Shown in pieces: positions 1-8,615 of a stretch of DNA of 55,014 bases (its first letter is position 1; each line of letters starts with the position of its first letter). The translations under genes were made by a program, and so were the position numbers. Below the pieces are notes generated by a model. It was not told where the DNA came from, ran no database searches, and was given only the letters and a program-made list of their open reading frames with translations. The stretch lies in NCBI GenBank assembly GCA_024282035.1, contig JAMWZR010000017.1, positions 1 through 55,014 of the forward strand, given 5' to 3'. The DNA comes from Nitrosomonas sp. GTDB taxonomy: Bacteria > Pseudomonadota > Gammaproteobacteria > Burkholderiales > Nitrosomonadaceae.

Positions 1-879
1 TTGCCAATAACGATGTCCTTGATCACCATACTGCAGGAATCCGATGTTTTTTTCATTTCATGTGTGACCATCTTCGGACTGATGGTTGGCAGCTTTCTCA
101 ATGTCGTAATTTATCGCCTCCCCGAAATGCTCAGGAGAGACTGGTTAAACCAGTGTGCCGAATTGCAGGGAAATGAATCTGTAGATTCTCACCCCACATT
201 CAATCTGATCGTGCCTCGTTCCTCCTGCCCTCACTGTGGACACAGAATTACTGCTCTCGAAAATATCCCCATCGTCAGCTACTTGTTTCTACGCGGACGT
301 TGCGCTCAGTGTCACCAATCCATCCCCTTGCGTTACCCTATTGTCGAAGCGTTCACCGCTTTGTTAAGCGGGTTTGTGGCATGGCATTTTGGCTTTGGTC
401 TGCATACCCTGATCGCTTTACCCTTTGTATGGGCGCTCATCGCTCTGGCAGTCATCGATCTGAACACGCAACTTCTGCCCGATGATATTACTTTACCTTT
501 ACTGTGGCTGGGATTGCTGGTTAACCTGAATGACGGTTTCACCGATCTACAGTCCGCAGTCATTGGCGCCATGGCGGGATATCTTGCTTTATGGTCTGTG
601 TATTGGTGTTTCAAGGTGAGCACCGGCAAAGAAGGCATGGGTTACGGCGATTTCAAGTTATTGGCGGCAATCGGCGCCTGGCTAGGATGGAGCATGCTGC
701 CATTAGTGATTCTATGCTCATCGCTGGTGGGTGCTGTCAGTGGCATCTTGTTAATCCTCCTGGCAAAACTCAAGAAGAATATTCCGATTCCATTCGGCCC
801 CTACCTGGTTGGCGGCGCATTAATCGCACTGTTTTGGGGGCATCAATTGAATCAAGCGTATCTGGGTTTCATGCAATGA
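1..879 (+). CDS. pilD: Type IV prepilin peptidase / N-methyltransferase PilD
   Basis: Inner-membrane aspartic protease that cleaves the leader of type IV prepilins and type II secretion pseudopilins and N-methylates the new Phe1. The 292-residue product has several hydrophobic segments, a cytoplasmic zinc-type tetracysteine (CPHC at 76-79, CAQC at 101-104), and the two catalytic Asp sites of the family: D153 in VIDLNTQLLPDD and D217 in the GYGD motif (214-217). The frame begins with TTG at base 1, at the window edge; ATG at 13 (residue 5) is the likelier start, although an upstream one outside the window cannot be excluded. The stop overlaps the coaE start by four bases. In related genomes pilB-pilC-pilD-coaE is a common order, so pilBC probably lie just upstream. 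It should also process the pseudopilins encoded at 17684-19580 and 27269-27703. Confidence 0.95.
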   Translation: MPITMSLITILQESDVFFISCVTIFGLMVGSFLNVVIYRLPEMLRRDWLNQCAELQGNESVDSHPTFNLIVPRSSCPHCGHRITALENIPIVSYLFLRGRCAQCHQSIPLRYPIVEAFTALLSGFVAWHFGFGLHTLIALPFVWALIALAVIDLNTQLLPDDITLPLLWLGLLVNLNDGFTDLQSAVIGAMAGYLALWSVYWCFKVSTGKEGMGYGDFKLLAAIGAWLGWSMLPLVILCSSLVGAVSGILLILLAKLKKNIPIPFGPYLVGGALIALFWGHQLNQAYLGFMQ

Positions 880-1505
880 CATTGATCATCGGACTAACCG
901 GTGGAATCGGTTGTGGAAAATCAAGCGTCAGTCAGTTCTTCAGTGAATTGGGCATGGCAGTGATCGATACCGATGTCATCGCACACAGTCTAACTCAATC
1001 CGATGGCTCGGCCATCCCAGCCATCCGAGAATATTTCGGCGATCACTTCATTACCTCGGCAAGCATGCTGGATAGAAACAAAATGCGCGAGCTTGTTTTC
1101 AATGATGACAATGCGCGTACGATGTTAGAGAAAATTCTTCACCCGCTGATCCTTGAGGAAGTTCATCAACTGTTGAAACAAACCGACTCTCCTTACGCCA
1201 TACTTGTCGTTCCATTACTGTTCGAAACGGAAGATTATCAACAAATCGTCGATCGCATTCTGGTAGTCGATTGTGACGAGCAACAACAAATAACAAGAGT
1301 CATGGCACGCAGCCATCTGTCGGAACAGCAAGTCAAGGCCATCATTGCAACACAGACTCCCCGAATCAACCGCTTGCAACATGCAGACGACATCATCGTC
1401 AATAATCAGGACATGGATTATTTGAGAATGCAGGTACTACACCTGCATCACGAATACATGCTACTCACACAGAATCACTCCAACTCATCCCATGAATGCA
1501 ATTAA
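876..1505 (+). CDS. coaE: Dephospho-CoA kinase
   Basis: Catalyses the last step of coenzyme A synthesis, ATP-dependent phosphorylation of the 3'-hydroxyl of dephospho-CoA, in the cytosol. The 209-residue product has the P-loop GLTGGIGCGKS at residues 6-16, followed by the DTDVIAH stretch and LLFE, typical of the family, and has normal length. I chose the ATG at 876 because it overlaps the pilD stop in an ATGA arrangement, implying translational coupling, and because the protein then starts directly with the beta strand leading into the P-loop. A longer open frame upstream only reads through pilD in another frame. Confidence 0.95.
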   Translation: MTLIIGLTGGIGCGKSSVSQFFSELGMAVIDTDVIAHSLTQSDGSAIPAIREYFGDHFITSASMLDRNKMRELVFNDDNARTMLEKILHPLILEEVHQLLKQTDSPYAILVVPLLFETEDYQQIVDRILVVDCDEQQQITRVMARSHLSEQQVKAIIATQTPRINRLQHADDIIVNNQDMDYLRMQVLHLHHEYMLLTQNHSNSSHECN

Positions 1506-1797
1506 ATACGCAATCATCCGGTCATTCGACCCGAGTGACTCACTCACACTTGTTCATAAGCACTTCGCATAAAAGGCACATTAATCTCGGCACAATCTGA
1601 CTCTAACCCAGTCATTTCTTAAAAGAAAAACAGCAGAATCCTACTTTACTAATATCCCCAGCAACCTCACTATCGAGTCGGAAATTCCCCCCAAAAACAG
1701 ATCTTGAAAACAAGAATTTCCAGGCAGCATAGTCGCTGATATTCAATATCTTAGCGATGCATCATTTTCCTGATCACATGAATATAGGGAGGAAAAA
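1506..1797. other. Intergenic leader with nested hairpins
   Basis: 292 bases with no convincing gene. It holds TCTTG-AAAA-CAAGA (1702-1715), nested in a wider GAAATTC/GAATTTC inverted repeat (1681-1687 and 1714-1720). A second stem lies at 1733-1756, TCGCT...AGCGA around GATATT/AATATC. A strong Shine-Dalgarno (AGGGAGGA) sits just before the ATG at 1798. The hairpins may be leader structures of that gene or the end of the pilD-coaE transcript; no clear T-run was seen. Confidence 0.4.
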
Positions 1798-3168
1798 ATG
1801 AAAACGCCGACTCAAGAAACCTTGTTTTACAGAATCAGTAAAAATCTGGGCATTACTGCTATTTGTATGGGATTGCTCATGATTGTCTCCGTTCCATCCA
1901 CCGAAGCCGCTCTCACCGACAAAGGCATTTTGCATCCAACCAATCGTTTCCCCACTTGGTTCTCCGATGCAAACGGTGTAACGCTGCAATTATGTTTGGA
2001 TGGAGATGGCATCACCGGGTTATGCACTTTCGATCCCGTTATCTCCAGCAATCCCACTTCCGTAGCCACAGGATTCGGTGCTGAAGCCTTTTGGTGGTCG
2101 GCAGGCGCCACTATCAACATGAACGGTGGCGGCAAGGCCATTTTAGTGCTTGCACTTGAGGCCGCATACGGACAAGGCGATCCTGCCCCTAATGACCAAT
2201 TCGCCTTCGGCCGGGTACGTATCAGGGTGGACATCCCCGTCGATGGTGAATATAAAATATGGCATCCGGCATTGAATGAAACCAACGGCTGTCAACCAGA
2301 AACTTATATCGCTACGGCAGGCATCAAAGCCATCAACGTTACCCGCGACACAGGGGGTGGAGCACCTTTTGAAACCATGTTAACCGGTGAAGTCGGACCT
2401 TTCTTAACTTGGGATCCTGCCGTTGCTCCTTTGCCACCAGCCGGTTATGTCGGCGATCCCACGGTTGATCACGAAGTTGTGGGCGGACATTGCGGTATCA
2501 ACTATTTCCGCATCGAAGCACCGATCGGAGTCAATCTGGATGGCAGCGGCAATAATTTCGTGCAGACCCAATTGTTCTCGGTACAAGGCAAGATTTACGA
2601 TGAATCAAGTACGCCGCCTGGTATCGAGCCCGTTCGGTCGACTTACTTTCGAACCACAAATGCTTCGACAGGCAAGACCACCGCACGCATCAACTCCTGG
2701 GTCAAAGCACCTGTGCACGCTACCGTAACCTTGAACGATGTCCCGCAAGCCAATCAGAATGGTCCGATGGCACTCGACAGCGAAAACACATTTTTCAGAC
2801 GCGCCACTCTGAATGCCACTTTTGGCCCGAGCGTACCAGCACAATTGACTGTAGTCGCAACCAATAGCAACGGTCAATCAACCACGCAAAATATCAGTGT
2901 TGTCGATCAGATATCCATTCAGTCAGCCGTATGGACACCGGCATCACATACTTTAAAAGTCATTGCATTATCGAGTGACAAAATCGGTGTCAGCACAGGT
3001 CAGAGTCCGGAACTGACACTCAGAGTGGGTGCCAATACCTATCCCATGTTGCAATCGGGTGCTGCCGGTCGCTTTGAATTGACATTGAGCAACATCAATG
3101 TACCCCCCGCACGAGTCACCGTCACCTCCTCCAAAGGCGGCATCGATACGGAAGAAGTTGCAGATTGA
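1798..3168 (+). CDS. Secreted protein of unknown function
   Basis: A 456-residue exported protein that I do not recognise as a named family. Residues 1-37 form a Sec signal peptide: positively charged N-terminus, hydrophobic GITAICMGLLMIVS, and a probable cleavage after SVPSTEA. The mature protein is rich in Gly, Thr, Asn and beta-type sequence, with Cys residues around 46-56, 164 and 233 that could form disulfides. The last 150 or so residues (from about TGKTTARINSWVKAP) read like tandem Ig-like or fibronectin-type beta domains. Start is ATG with an excellent ribosome site. It appears monocistronic, with a hairpin terminator immediately downstream. Similar proteins are common as hypotheticals in Nitrosomonas-like genomes, but that is recollection and not something the sequence shows. 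Confidence 0.8.
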   Translation: MKTPTQETLFYRISKNLGITAICMGLLMIVSVPSTEAALTDKGILHPTNRFPTWFSDANGVTLQLCLDGDGITGLCTFDPVISSNPTSVATGFGAEAFWWSAGATINMNGGGKAILVLALEAAYGQGDPAPNDQFAFGRVRIRVDIPVDGEYKIWHPALNETNGCQPETYIATAGIKAINVTRDTGGGAPFETMLTGEVGPFLTWDPAVAPLPPAGYVGDPTVDHEVVGGHCGINYFRIEAPIGVNLDGSGNNFVQTQLFSVQGKIYDESSTPPGIEPVRSTYFRTTNASTGKTTARINSWVKAPVHATVTLNDVPQANQNGPMALDSENTFFRRATLNATFGPSVPAQLTVVATNSNGQSTTQNISVVDQISIQSAVWTPASHTLKVIALSSDKIGVSTGQSPELTLRVGANTYPMLQSGAAGRFELTLSNINVPPARVTVTSSKGGIDTEEVAD

Positions 3169-3192
3169 TTTTTTCTCGACCGACATGACATA

Positions 3193-3241
3193 TGGCCTAC
3201 GATACCCGATCAACACTTACCCATCGTAGGCCAGTTTTTTT
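3193..3241 (+). terminator. Rho-independent terminator
   Basis: Perfect 11-bp stem TGGCCTACGAT (3193-3203) / ATCGTAGGCCA (3223-3233) followed by a run of seven T (3235-3241), 24 bases after the stop of the 1798-3168 gene. It separates that gene from the convergent porin gene. Confidence 0.9.
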
Positions 3242-3281
3242 AACACCGATTCTCAAAAAATTGCTGCATTGCAGAAACCTG

Positions 3282-4634
3282 TCAGAAAGCCAGTTGCATG
3301 CGTGAAAACAATACTTTCTCCTCCGGACGATTGTCACTACCACTGCTGCCTTGAGTGAAATGGGTTTGACTGTAGTCTAGCTGAAACTTGACATTGCGAT
3401 TCAGGTACCAGTTTATCCCTACTCCCCATTCCTGAGCCTTGCGAATGGATCGGTCAGGATTAAGCAAGCCGTGATCAAAGGCACGCTGATCCAGATTGAG
3501 TTCAGAATACCGGCCCGCTACCTGTACGGCACCGCCACTACCGAGACTGTTCATTGTCATCGGCTCATCCGGCCGAATTCTCCGAAAACTGGCATCCCCA
3601 TTGAACAACACCCAGGACACCTGAAACTGGAACGCATCATGTGTCACTTTATCGGATACCGAGCCCAGTTTGATATTTTGCTGCGAAACGGTATATTCAC
3701 TCATCAAGCCAAGCGGACCATAGTGGTAATACAGTTGTGGCCCGATTCGCTCTCGACTGCCATCGGCGAATGCGCCACGCACATACGATGCAATCAGTTG
3801 CTGCCCCGGAGACAGAAAAGTCGGCAGATGACTCTCACCACGTTCGGCACTCCCCTGTTGCGTTCCATAGCTGTAAGCAGCACCGATGCCCAGTCCTTGC
3901 AACACATCCAAACCGCTCTGTTTGAACGGATGCGAAAAAATCCGGGCGACAAAATCCACACCATTGCTATTCGAGCTGATCACACTGTTACGCAACCCGG
4001 AACTGTTATCCACGCCACCATAAAATATACCCAGTTGATATTCCGTGGTATCCCACAAAACCGTACCAAAAACTTGTCCGCCAATCTCGCGATTGGGCGC
4101 CAGATTGGTTGGGAAAGCACGTTCATTGAAGGCCAGCGCCGTAGCCGATTGCAATCGTTCCAGTCCGAAAGGTGATTTAAACTTGCCCAGTCTCACATTG
4201 AACGGTTTGGCGAATTGACCTTCGAAATACACATCCAGGATACCCGGCGTCGTACCAAAACTGGGCATGATGAAAAAACTGTATGTCTTGTTAAATTTGA
4301 CTTCCAGAGAAGGCTGTATTCTGCGCAGCAAAAAATTGTCCGTACCCCAATCGGCCGGATCATCAAAATAGCTTCGGGTATCGAGCTGCATGAACCCGGC
4401 CAGTCGAATTTCACTCCGCCCTTTGTTCCAGCGATAACCCGTACCCGCATTCCCATAAAAAAAACCAGGTTTGCGCTTTTTTCTTTTCTTCTCCTTGAAA
4501 TTTTTCTTGCGAATGGATTCTTGCGCACGGTCGGATATATCTTCTTGCGCATACCCTGCTGCATTCAGACCAATGCACAAAAACAGACCGCAAACGGTCA
4601 ACTTAAGCTGTCTGCTTAACCTGAAACTCTTCAT
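3282..4634 (-). CDS. Phosphate-selective porin O/P family outer-membrane porin
   Basis: Outer-membrane beta-barrel porin of the OprO/OprP family, about 450 residues. It has an N-terminal signal peptide (MKSFRLSRQLK then a hydrophobic stretch ending near AAGYAQ), a very basic segment (RKKNFKEKKRKKRK) right after, and alternating beta strands. Family-typical pieces are the early strand IRLAGFMQLDTRSYFDD, LLRRIQPSLEV, the loop VRLGKFKSPFGLERLQS, and PNREIGGQVFG. The C-terminus ends in Phe (SRMQLAF), as expected for BAM-dependent barrels. I used ATG at 4634; a TTG four codons upstream is also in frame, and neither has a good ribosome site. Family members take up phosphate, polyphosphate or other anions; the substrate here is unknown. 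No pst or pho genes are adjacent. Confidence 0.88.
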   Translation of the reverse strand: MKSFRLSRQLKLTVCGLFLCIGLNAAGYAQEDISDRAQESIRKKNFKEKKRKKRKPGFFYGNAGTGYRWNKGRSEIRLAGFMQLDTRSYFDDPADWGTDNFLLRRIQPSLEVKFNKTYSFFIMPSFGTTPGILDVYFEGQFAKPFNVRLGKFKSPFGLERLQSATALAFNERAFPTNLAPNREIGGQVFGTVLWDTTEYQLGIFYGGVDNSSGLRNSVISSNSNGVDFVARIFSHPFKQSGLDVLQGLGIGAAYSYGTQQGSAERGESHLPTFLSPGQQLIASYVRGAFADGSRERIGPQLYYHYGPLGLMSEYTVSQQNIKLGSVSDKVTHDAFQFQVSWVLFNGDASFRRIRPDEPMTMNSLGSGGAVQVAGRYSELNLDQRAFDHGLLNPDRSIRKAQEWGVGINWYLNRNVKFQLDYSQTHFTQGSSGSDNRPEEKVLFSRMQLAF

Positions 4635-4691
4635 GACTTGATACAATGGAAAACAAGAGGAATTATGGATAAAAATACTGAAAGCATTGCG

Positions 4692-5606
4692 CTATTGATG
4701 TAATTTCCCTATGGTTACCGCAGCATCGGAGAACAGGAAATCGAATGCTTTCACGCCCATGGATCCACGTCGCATGCTCATTGAAAACGAGTGAGACGAG
4801 CCCGGCAGCAGTTCAAAATGGTATGGCGTCAGCAGTCCATGCTTCCTGGCCTGCGAAGTCATTGACTGAATCCAGCGCCGGCCGCGCTCGATCCGGGTTT
4901 TACCTTGCAAGGCATCGATTCTGGGAGACTGATTCAGTTCGTTGTCACGCTGATCGTCATTTTCCCCCACCAACACACAAACAGGCACTTGGAGAAACTG
5001 TGGCGGCTTGAATTCGATGTCGGTCAAACTCCGAGATACTTTGATTCCCTTGGGAAAGGATTGCGTTGCATCGGGGAAGGTGTACCAACCGGGTGCACCT
5101 AAAACCGCCTTGGCCACCCGTTGCGGATAAGCCAGCATGTAGCGGTGCACAAACTGTGCACCACCGGAATATCCGAACAAATACAGTTTGCTCGAATCGG
5201 CACCCGTCAGATGCGACACTTCTTCGACAATCGTATCGAGCACTTTGTCCGCACGCTTGCCCTTGCGCCCCAGGCGCTGATAGTCAGGATAATCACTTTC
5301 CGGAAAATAGGGCGCTATCATCACCACACCGTAAGTCTCGGCAAAAGCGGAAAATCGCTGTGCGTGTTCGGCTGCATTGCGGGATATGCCATGCACACTG
5401 ATAAAGATTCTAGCCCGAGTCCCAACCCGCTGCGGAATATAGAGAAAATACTGCTGCCGATCATCATGGCGCAAGGTGCGCTGCAACACCACACCCCGCT
5501 CCAGCGGCTTGATGCGTGGCAGCATGTGATCCCACGCACTACCCCAGGTTTCGATCGGAAAAAATTGTGACATCATGGCAAGCATTCCTATAACGATCAG
5601 TTTCAC
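4692..5606 (-). CDS. Exported alpha/beta hydrolase, PHB-depolymerase/esterase-like
   Basis: A 304-residue alpha/beta hydrolase with a hydrophobic N-terminal segment (residues 1-20) suggesting export. The nucleophile elbow GYSGG is at 145-149 (Ser147), the oxyanion strand FISVHGISRN is near 68-77, a likely acid lies in VGENDD (213-218), and the catalytic His is H272 in GSSHSF. This is the arrangement of feruloyl-esterase / poly(3-hydroxybutyrate) depolymerase-like enzymes, but the substrate cannot be read. Its start overlaps the stop of the upstream ABC transporter by four bases, so the two are translationally coupled. A link between exporter and secreted hydrolase is possible but unproven. 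Confidence 0.82.
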   Translation of the reverse strand: MKLIVIGMLAMMSQFFPIETWGSAWDHMLPRIKPLERGVVLQRTLRHDDRQQYFLYIPQRVGTRARIFISVHGISRNAAEHAQRFSAFAETYGVVMIAPYFPESDYPDYQRLGRKGKRADKVLDTIVEEVSHLTGADSSKLYLFGYSGGAQFVHRYMLAYPQRVAKAVLGAPGWYTFPDATQSFPKGIKVSRSLTDIEFKPPQFLQVPVCVLVGENDDQRDNELNQSPRIDALQGKTRIERGRRWIQSMTSQARKHGLLTPYHFELLPGSSHSFSMSMRRGSMGVKAFDFLFSDAAVTIGKLHQ

Positions 5607-7309
5607 ATTGCAAGCGATTCATGGGTTCCAAAAAAACGTGCCGTAGGCCCATTTCCAGCCAATAGTTGTGCAGGTGGTCCCACTTCCAGCAAGCGTCCCG
5701 ATTCGAGGTACCAGACCACATCGGCGGCCATGATGTGATCCATTTGATGTGTCACCATCAGTACCGTACCCGGATATTCCTTCAAGATCCGATCGACTAC
5801 CTTACCCGCCTGCTTGTCGAAATTGGCATCGGCTTCATCCAGCAACAGCAATCCAGGATTACCCAGCAAGGCACGCGCCAGCGCAATTCTCTGGCGTTGA
5901 CCCAGCGACAAACTCAATCCGCCTTCGGCCACGCGAGTTTTCTCCCCTTCGGGAAAATTAGCTAGCATTTCATCGATACCACACAGCGCACGCACACGTG
6001 CTACTTCTTTTTTGGGCGCCTTGCGCCAGCGATACCGCAAATTCCTGTCGATGGTGCCACGCAGCAGCGGCAAATCCGGTCCGGCCATGCCAATGGCATG
6101 ATGCACGGAATCCAGACTGTGTGCAGCCAGATCTTGACCATCCAGCAACACTTTACCGGTATACGGATCGATCAGTCGCGCAGCCAGCATCAGCAACGTC
6201 GATTTTCCGGAACCATTCGGTCCCACCAGTGCCACCACAGTTCCCGGTTCCACCACACCGCTAACCTCATTTAGACTTCCTGCCAGACTGACACCGGTAA
6301 ACTCCAGCCTACCCGATCCGGGAACCAGATCAGGCGCATGGGTATTCTTGGATACCAGTGAAGGGCTATCGATAAAATCCTTGATTCTTTCGCGAGCGAT
6401 ACAGGCACCGTGCCAGTATTCCTGCACGCGTCCCAAGTCCCTTAGCGGCGGCAACAGGATACCGACGATACTGATGGCGGCAATGACTGCACCGACACTC
6501 GCCGTACCTGCTGCTACGGCAATAATACCCGCCAGTAATGTGGTCGCCGAGGTCATCGCCATCGAGAATTCCGTGATGCCGAGGATCTGTCCGGCTACGC
6601 GCGCTCTCGCCACCATTGAATCCTGCAGATATTGTCCCTGGCGAATGATATGTTCACGCTCCCGATCCACTTGTCCGAATACCTGAACGACCGCGATACT
6701 GGTCACTTTCTCATTGACGTTGGCTGCCAGATTCGCAAGACGGCGTCGCGATTCCACTGCGGCAGCGCGCATACGCTTGCCAAACAGATAAGTCAGCCAG
6801 GTCCCGAGCAGCAGTGAAGCGAAAACCGTCAAAGCAAGCTGCCAGTTGATCAAGCTCAACATCAAGAGCGCGGACAGGGTAGAAACACCGGCAACAGTCA
6901 CACGCGCCAATCCCATGCTGACCCAGCGCCGCAGCGATGTCATATCACCCACGAAACGCAACGACACACCACCGCGACTGCGCTGCTGCAATGCTCGCGG
7001 CGTCAAAAAACTCAAGCAGTCATACAATAGAATGCGCACTTCGGCAGCGTAGTGCTGCCCCATCGATTCCGCATCGATCCGCTCGACCATGCGCAACCAA
7101 CTGATGCATCCTGCTGTCACGATCATTCCGATGATCAGCATCAACACCTGCCCATTCAGAACAGGCTGTCCAGATGTCAGGAAGCCATCAAAAATCTCTC
7201 TCACAAGCCACGCCGTACTGATAGCCAATGCAGCCTGCACCAGTCCATTGGCTACCAGACGTATAAACAATGTGCGTCGTTGGCCTTTCAGGATGGAAGG
7301 AATCGTCAT
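5603..7309 (-). CDS. ABC transporter, fused permease and ATPase (exporter type)
   Basis: Half-size ABC exporter of 568 residues: an N-terminal six-helix membrane domain (about 1-310) and a C-terminal nucleotide-binding domain (about 330-568). Walker A is GPNGSGKS (363-370), the signature is LSLGQ (467-471, a variant of LSGGQ), Walker B is LLLLDE (487-492) and the switch His is H521. It should work as a homodimer. The Q-loop region around 405-412 is unusual in lacking an obvious Q. Substrate is unknown; relatives export lipids, peptides or drugs. Coupled by a 4-bp overlap to the downstream hydrolase. The ATG is preceded by no clear ribosome site. Confidence 0.9.
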   Translation of the reverse strand: MTIPSILKGQRRTLFIRLVANGLVQAALAISTAWLVREIFDGFLTSGQPVLNGQVLMLIIGMIVTAGCISWLRMVERIDAESMGQHYAAEVRILLYDCLSFLTPRALQQRSRGGVSLRFVGDMTSLRRWVSMGLARVTVAGVSTLSALLMLSLINWQLALTVFASLLLGTWLTYLFGKRMRAAAVESRRRLANLAANVNEKVTSIAVVQVFGQVDREREHIIRQGQYLQDSMVARARVAGQILGITEFSMAMTSATTLLAGIIAVAAGTASVGAVIAAISIVGILLPPLRDLGRVQEYWHGACIARERIKDFIDSPSLVSKNTHAPDLVPGSGRLEFTGVSLAGSLNEVSGVVEPGTVVALVGPNGSGKSTLLMLAARLIDPYTGKVLLDGQDLAAHSLDSVHHAIGMAGPDLPLLRGTIDRNLRYRWRKAPKKEVARVRALCGIDEMLANFPEGEKTRVAEGGLSLSLGQRQRIALARALLGNPGLLLLDEADANFDKQAGKVVDRILKEYPGTVLMVTHQMDHIMAADVVWYLESGRLLEVGPPAQLLAGNGPTARFFGTHESLAM

Positions 7310-7352
7310 ATTGTGATAATCACTTTTGTACTTGAATTAACTCGTGCAATCT

Positions 7353-8432
7353 CTATTTTGCCGATGCGGACCTTGGACGCATGGCATTCATCCCCAGGGG
7401 AATTTGTAGTGCATCAATCACCGATGGTGAACTGAGTGCGGTCTTATCGAGAACAGGCAATCCAACGGCATTCTCGGTCTCGATGATGGCTAGAGGGGAT
7501 GCAGTCAGTCGACCGCTTACCGCTGCAATCGGCAATTTTTTCTGCTTTAGGCAGCCGACACCGGCAATGGCACCCATCGCATCGCCTGCCGCAAAAATCA
7601 TGCTATCCACAATCTTGGCAAACATTTTGGAATCCAGCAGCGAAGCAGTTTCACGCTGCAACAAACCATCTGCGATTTCAATGACGATGGCATCTACACG
7701 GGCCACGCTCAAATGCGTTACCAATGTTTCCATGATGTGTTCGATTTCATTCGGTTTGACAAGATAGGTAGATGGAAAGCCTGCATGGGTGAAATCCAAT
7801 GTCAGTTTCGATCCGGCATCGGTCATCAGCCAGGTATCTCGACCCGATCCCGTTCCGGTAATCTTCGCCGCACCGACGGTATAACCTGCATTCACCAGTC
7901 CGCGAATGAGCGTTGCTGCCGTCGTGGTTTTACCGGCATTCATCGAGGTACCAGCCACTGCGATGGTATACGGCCGGGACATCAAGCTGGCCAGCTTAGG
8001 CAACGCGGTGTCTTTCAGATTGATTCGTCGATGCTGGCGATCTACCAACAAGCCAACCGGCTCAATCGCTGTCGGCACTTTCACATTGGCGTGGCGATAA
8101 TTCATGCGCGAGGCAATACCGCCTGAGGCGACCAGATCGCACGATCCCAGATCGCCTGGAACCTGTGCCTCAAACTGATCGGGGGCATAGCGATGCCCGT
8201 AACAGACTATGATCTCATCGCCGACAAACAGTGCCGAGCGGCGACCGTGCGCCAGTTCCAGTCCCGAATGGTGACCAATCTTTTTGACCTTGGCCAGTAC
8301 GAAATCGCCGGCTGCCGGTACGACATCATCCCCTTGCAACACAGCAAAAACCGAATCCAGTTTGAGATTCCGCGGTGTGTAAGCAATTTTTGCATTCAGT
8401 AAACGCTCTTGGTGAATCGGTGTTATGTTCAT
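7353..8432 (-). CDS. P-loop NTPase, DUF1611/MobB-like
   Basis: A 359-residue cytosolic protein. Residues 1-130 are beta-rich with no motif I recognise. From about 155 there is a nucleotide-binding domain with P-loop GTSMNAGKTT (161-170), then GAAKITGTGSGRD (187-199) and a Walker-B-like strand IVIEIADGL (249-257). The core resembles the MobB / DUF1611 branch of SIMIBI-type NTPases, which are often linked to cofactor insertion or amidoligase-like chemistry. The real substrate is not deducible and the DUF1611 label is from motif memory only. A good ribosome site (GGAAGAAA) precedes the ATG. The 43-base gap to the ABC transporter downstream makes a shared operon possible. Confidence 0.65.
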   Translation of the reverse strand: MNITPIHQERLLNAKIAYTPRNLKLDSVFAVLQGDDVVPAAGDFVLAKVKKIGHHSGLELAHGRRSALFVGDEIIVCYGHRYAPDQFEAQVPGDLGSCDLVASGGIASRMNYRHANVKVPTAIEPVGLLVDRQHRRINLKDTALPKLASLMSRPYTIAVAGTSMNAGKTTTAATLIRGLVNAGYTVGAAKITGTGSGRDTWLMTDAGSKLTLDFTHAGFPSTYLVKPNEIEHIMETLVTHLSVARVDAIVIEIADGLLQRETASLLDSKMFAKIVDSMIFAAGDAMGAIAGVGCLKQKKLPIAAVSGRLTASPLAIIETENAVGLPVLDKTALSSPSVIDALQIPLGMNAMRPRSASAK

Positions 8433-8582
8433 TGTATTTCTTCCTTTATCGATAAAATGAGGAAGACAATATTCTGATCATCTTCCAGTAAATTCCATTT
8501 AAATTGGGTATAACAACTCTAGCCACTGTTCATGACAGACACGTGACTTATGAAAAAACCAGGGTAAAACAGAGAAGAAGCG

Positions 8583-8605
8583 GAAGGGAGGAGGGTCCCC
8601 CCTTC
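8583..8605 (-). terminator. Hairpin after the RTX-like gene
   Basis: Read on the minus strand, a 9-bp stem with one G-U pair and a 5-base loop (arms 8597-8605 and 8583-8591), ten bases past the stop of the gene at 8616. It is followed by a pyrimidine-rich but not pure T stretch, so the terminator is somewhat weak. Confidence 0.6.
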
Positions 8606-8615
8606 GTTAAGCGGA

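Noticed and set aside
591-875. Extended start for coaE inside pilD
   Set aside because: The added residues do not resemble CoaE and would overlap pilD by almost 290 bases; the ATGA junction gives a proper start.
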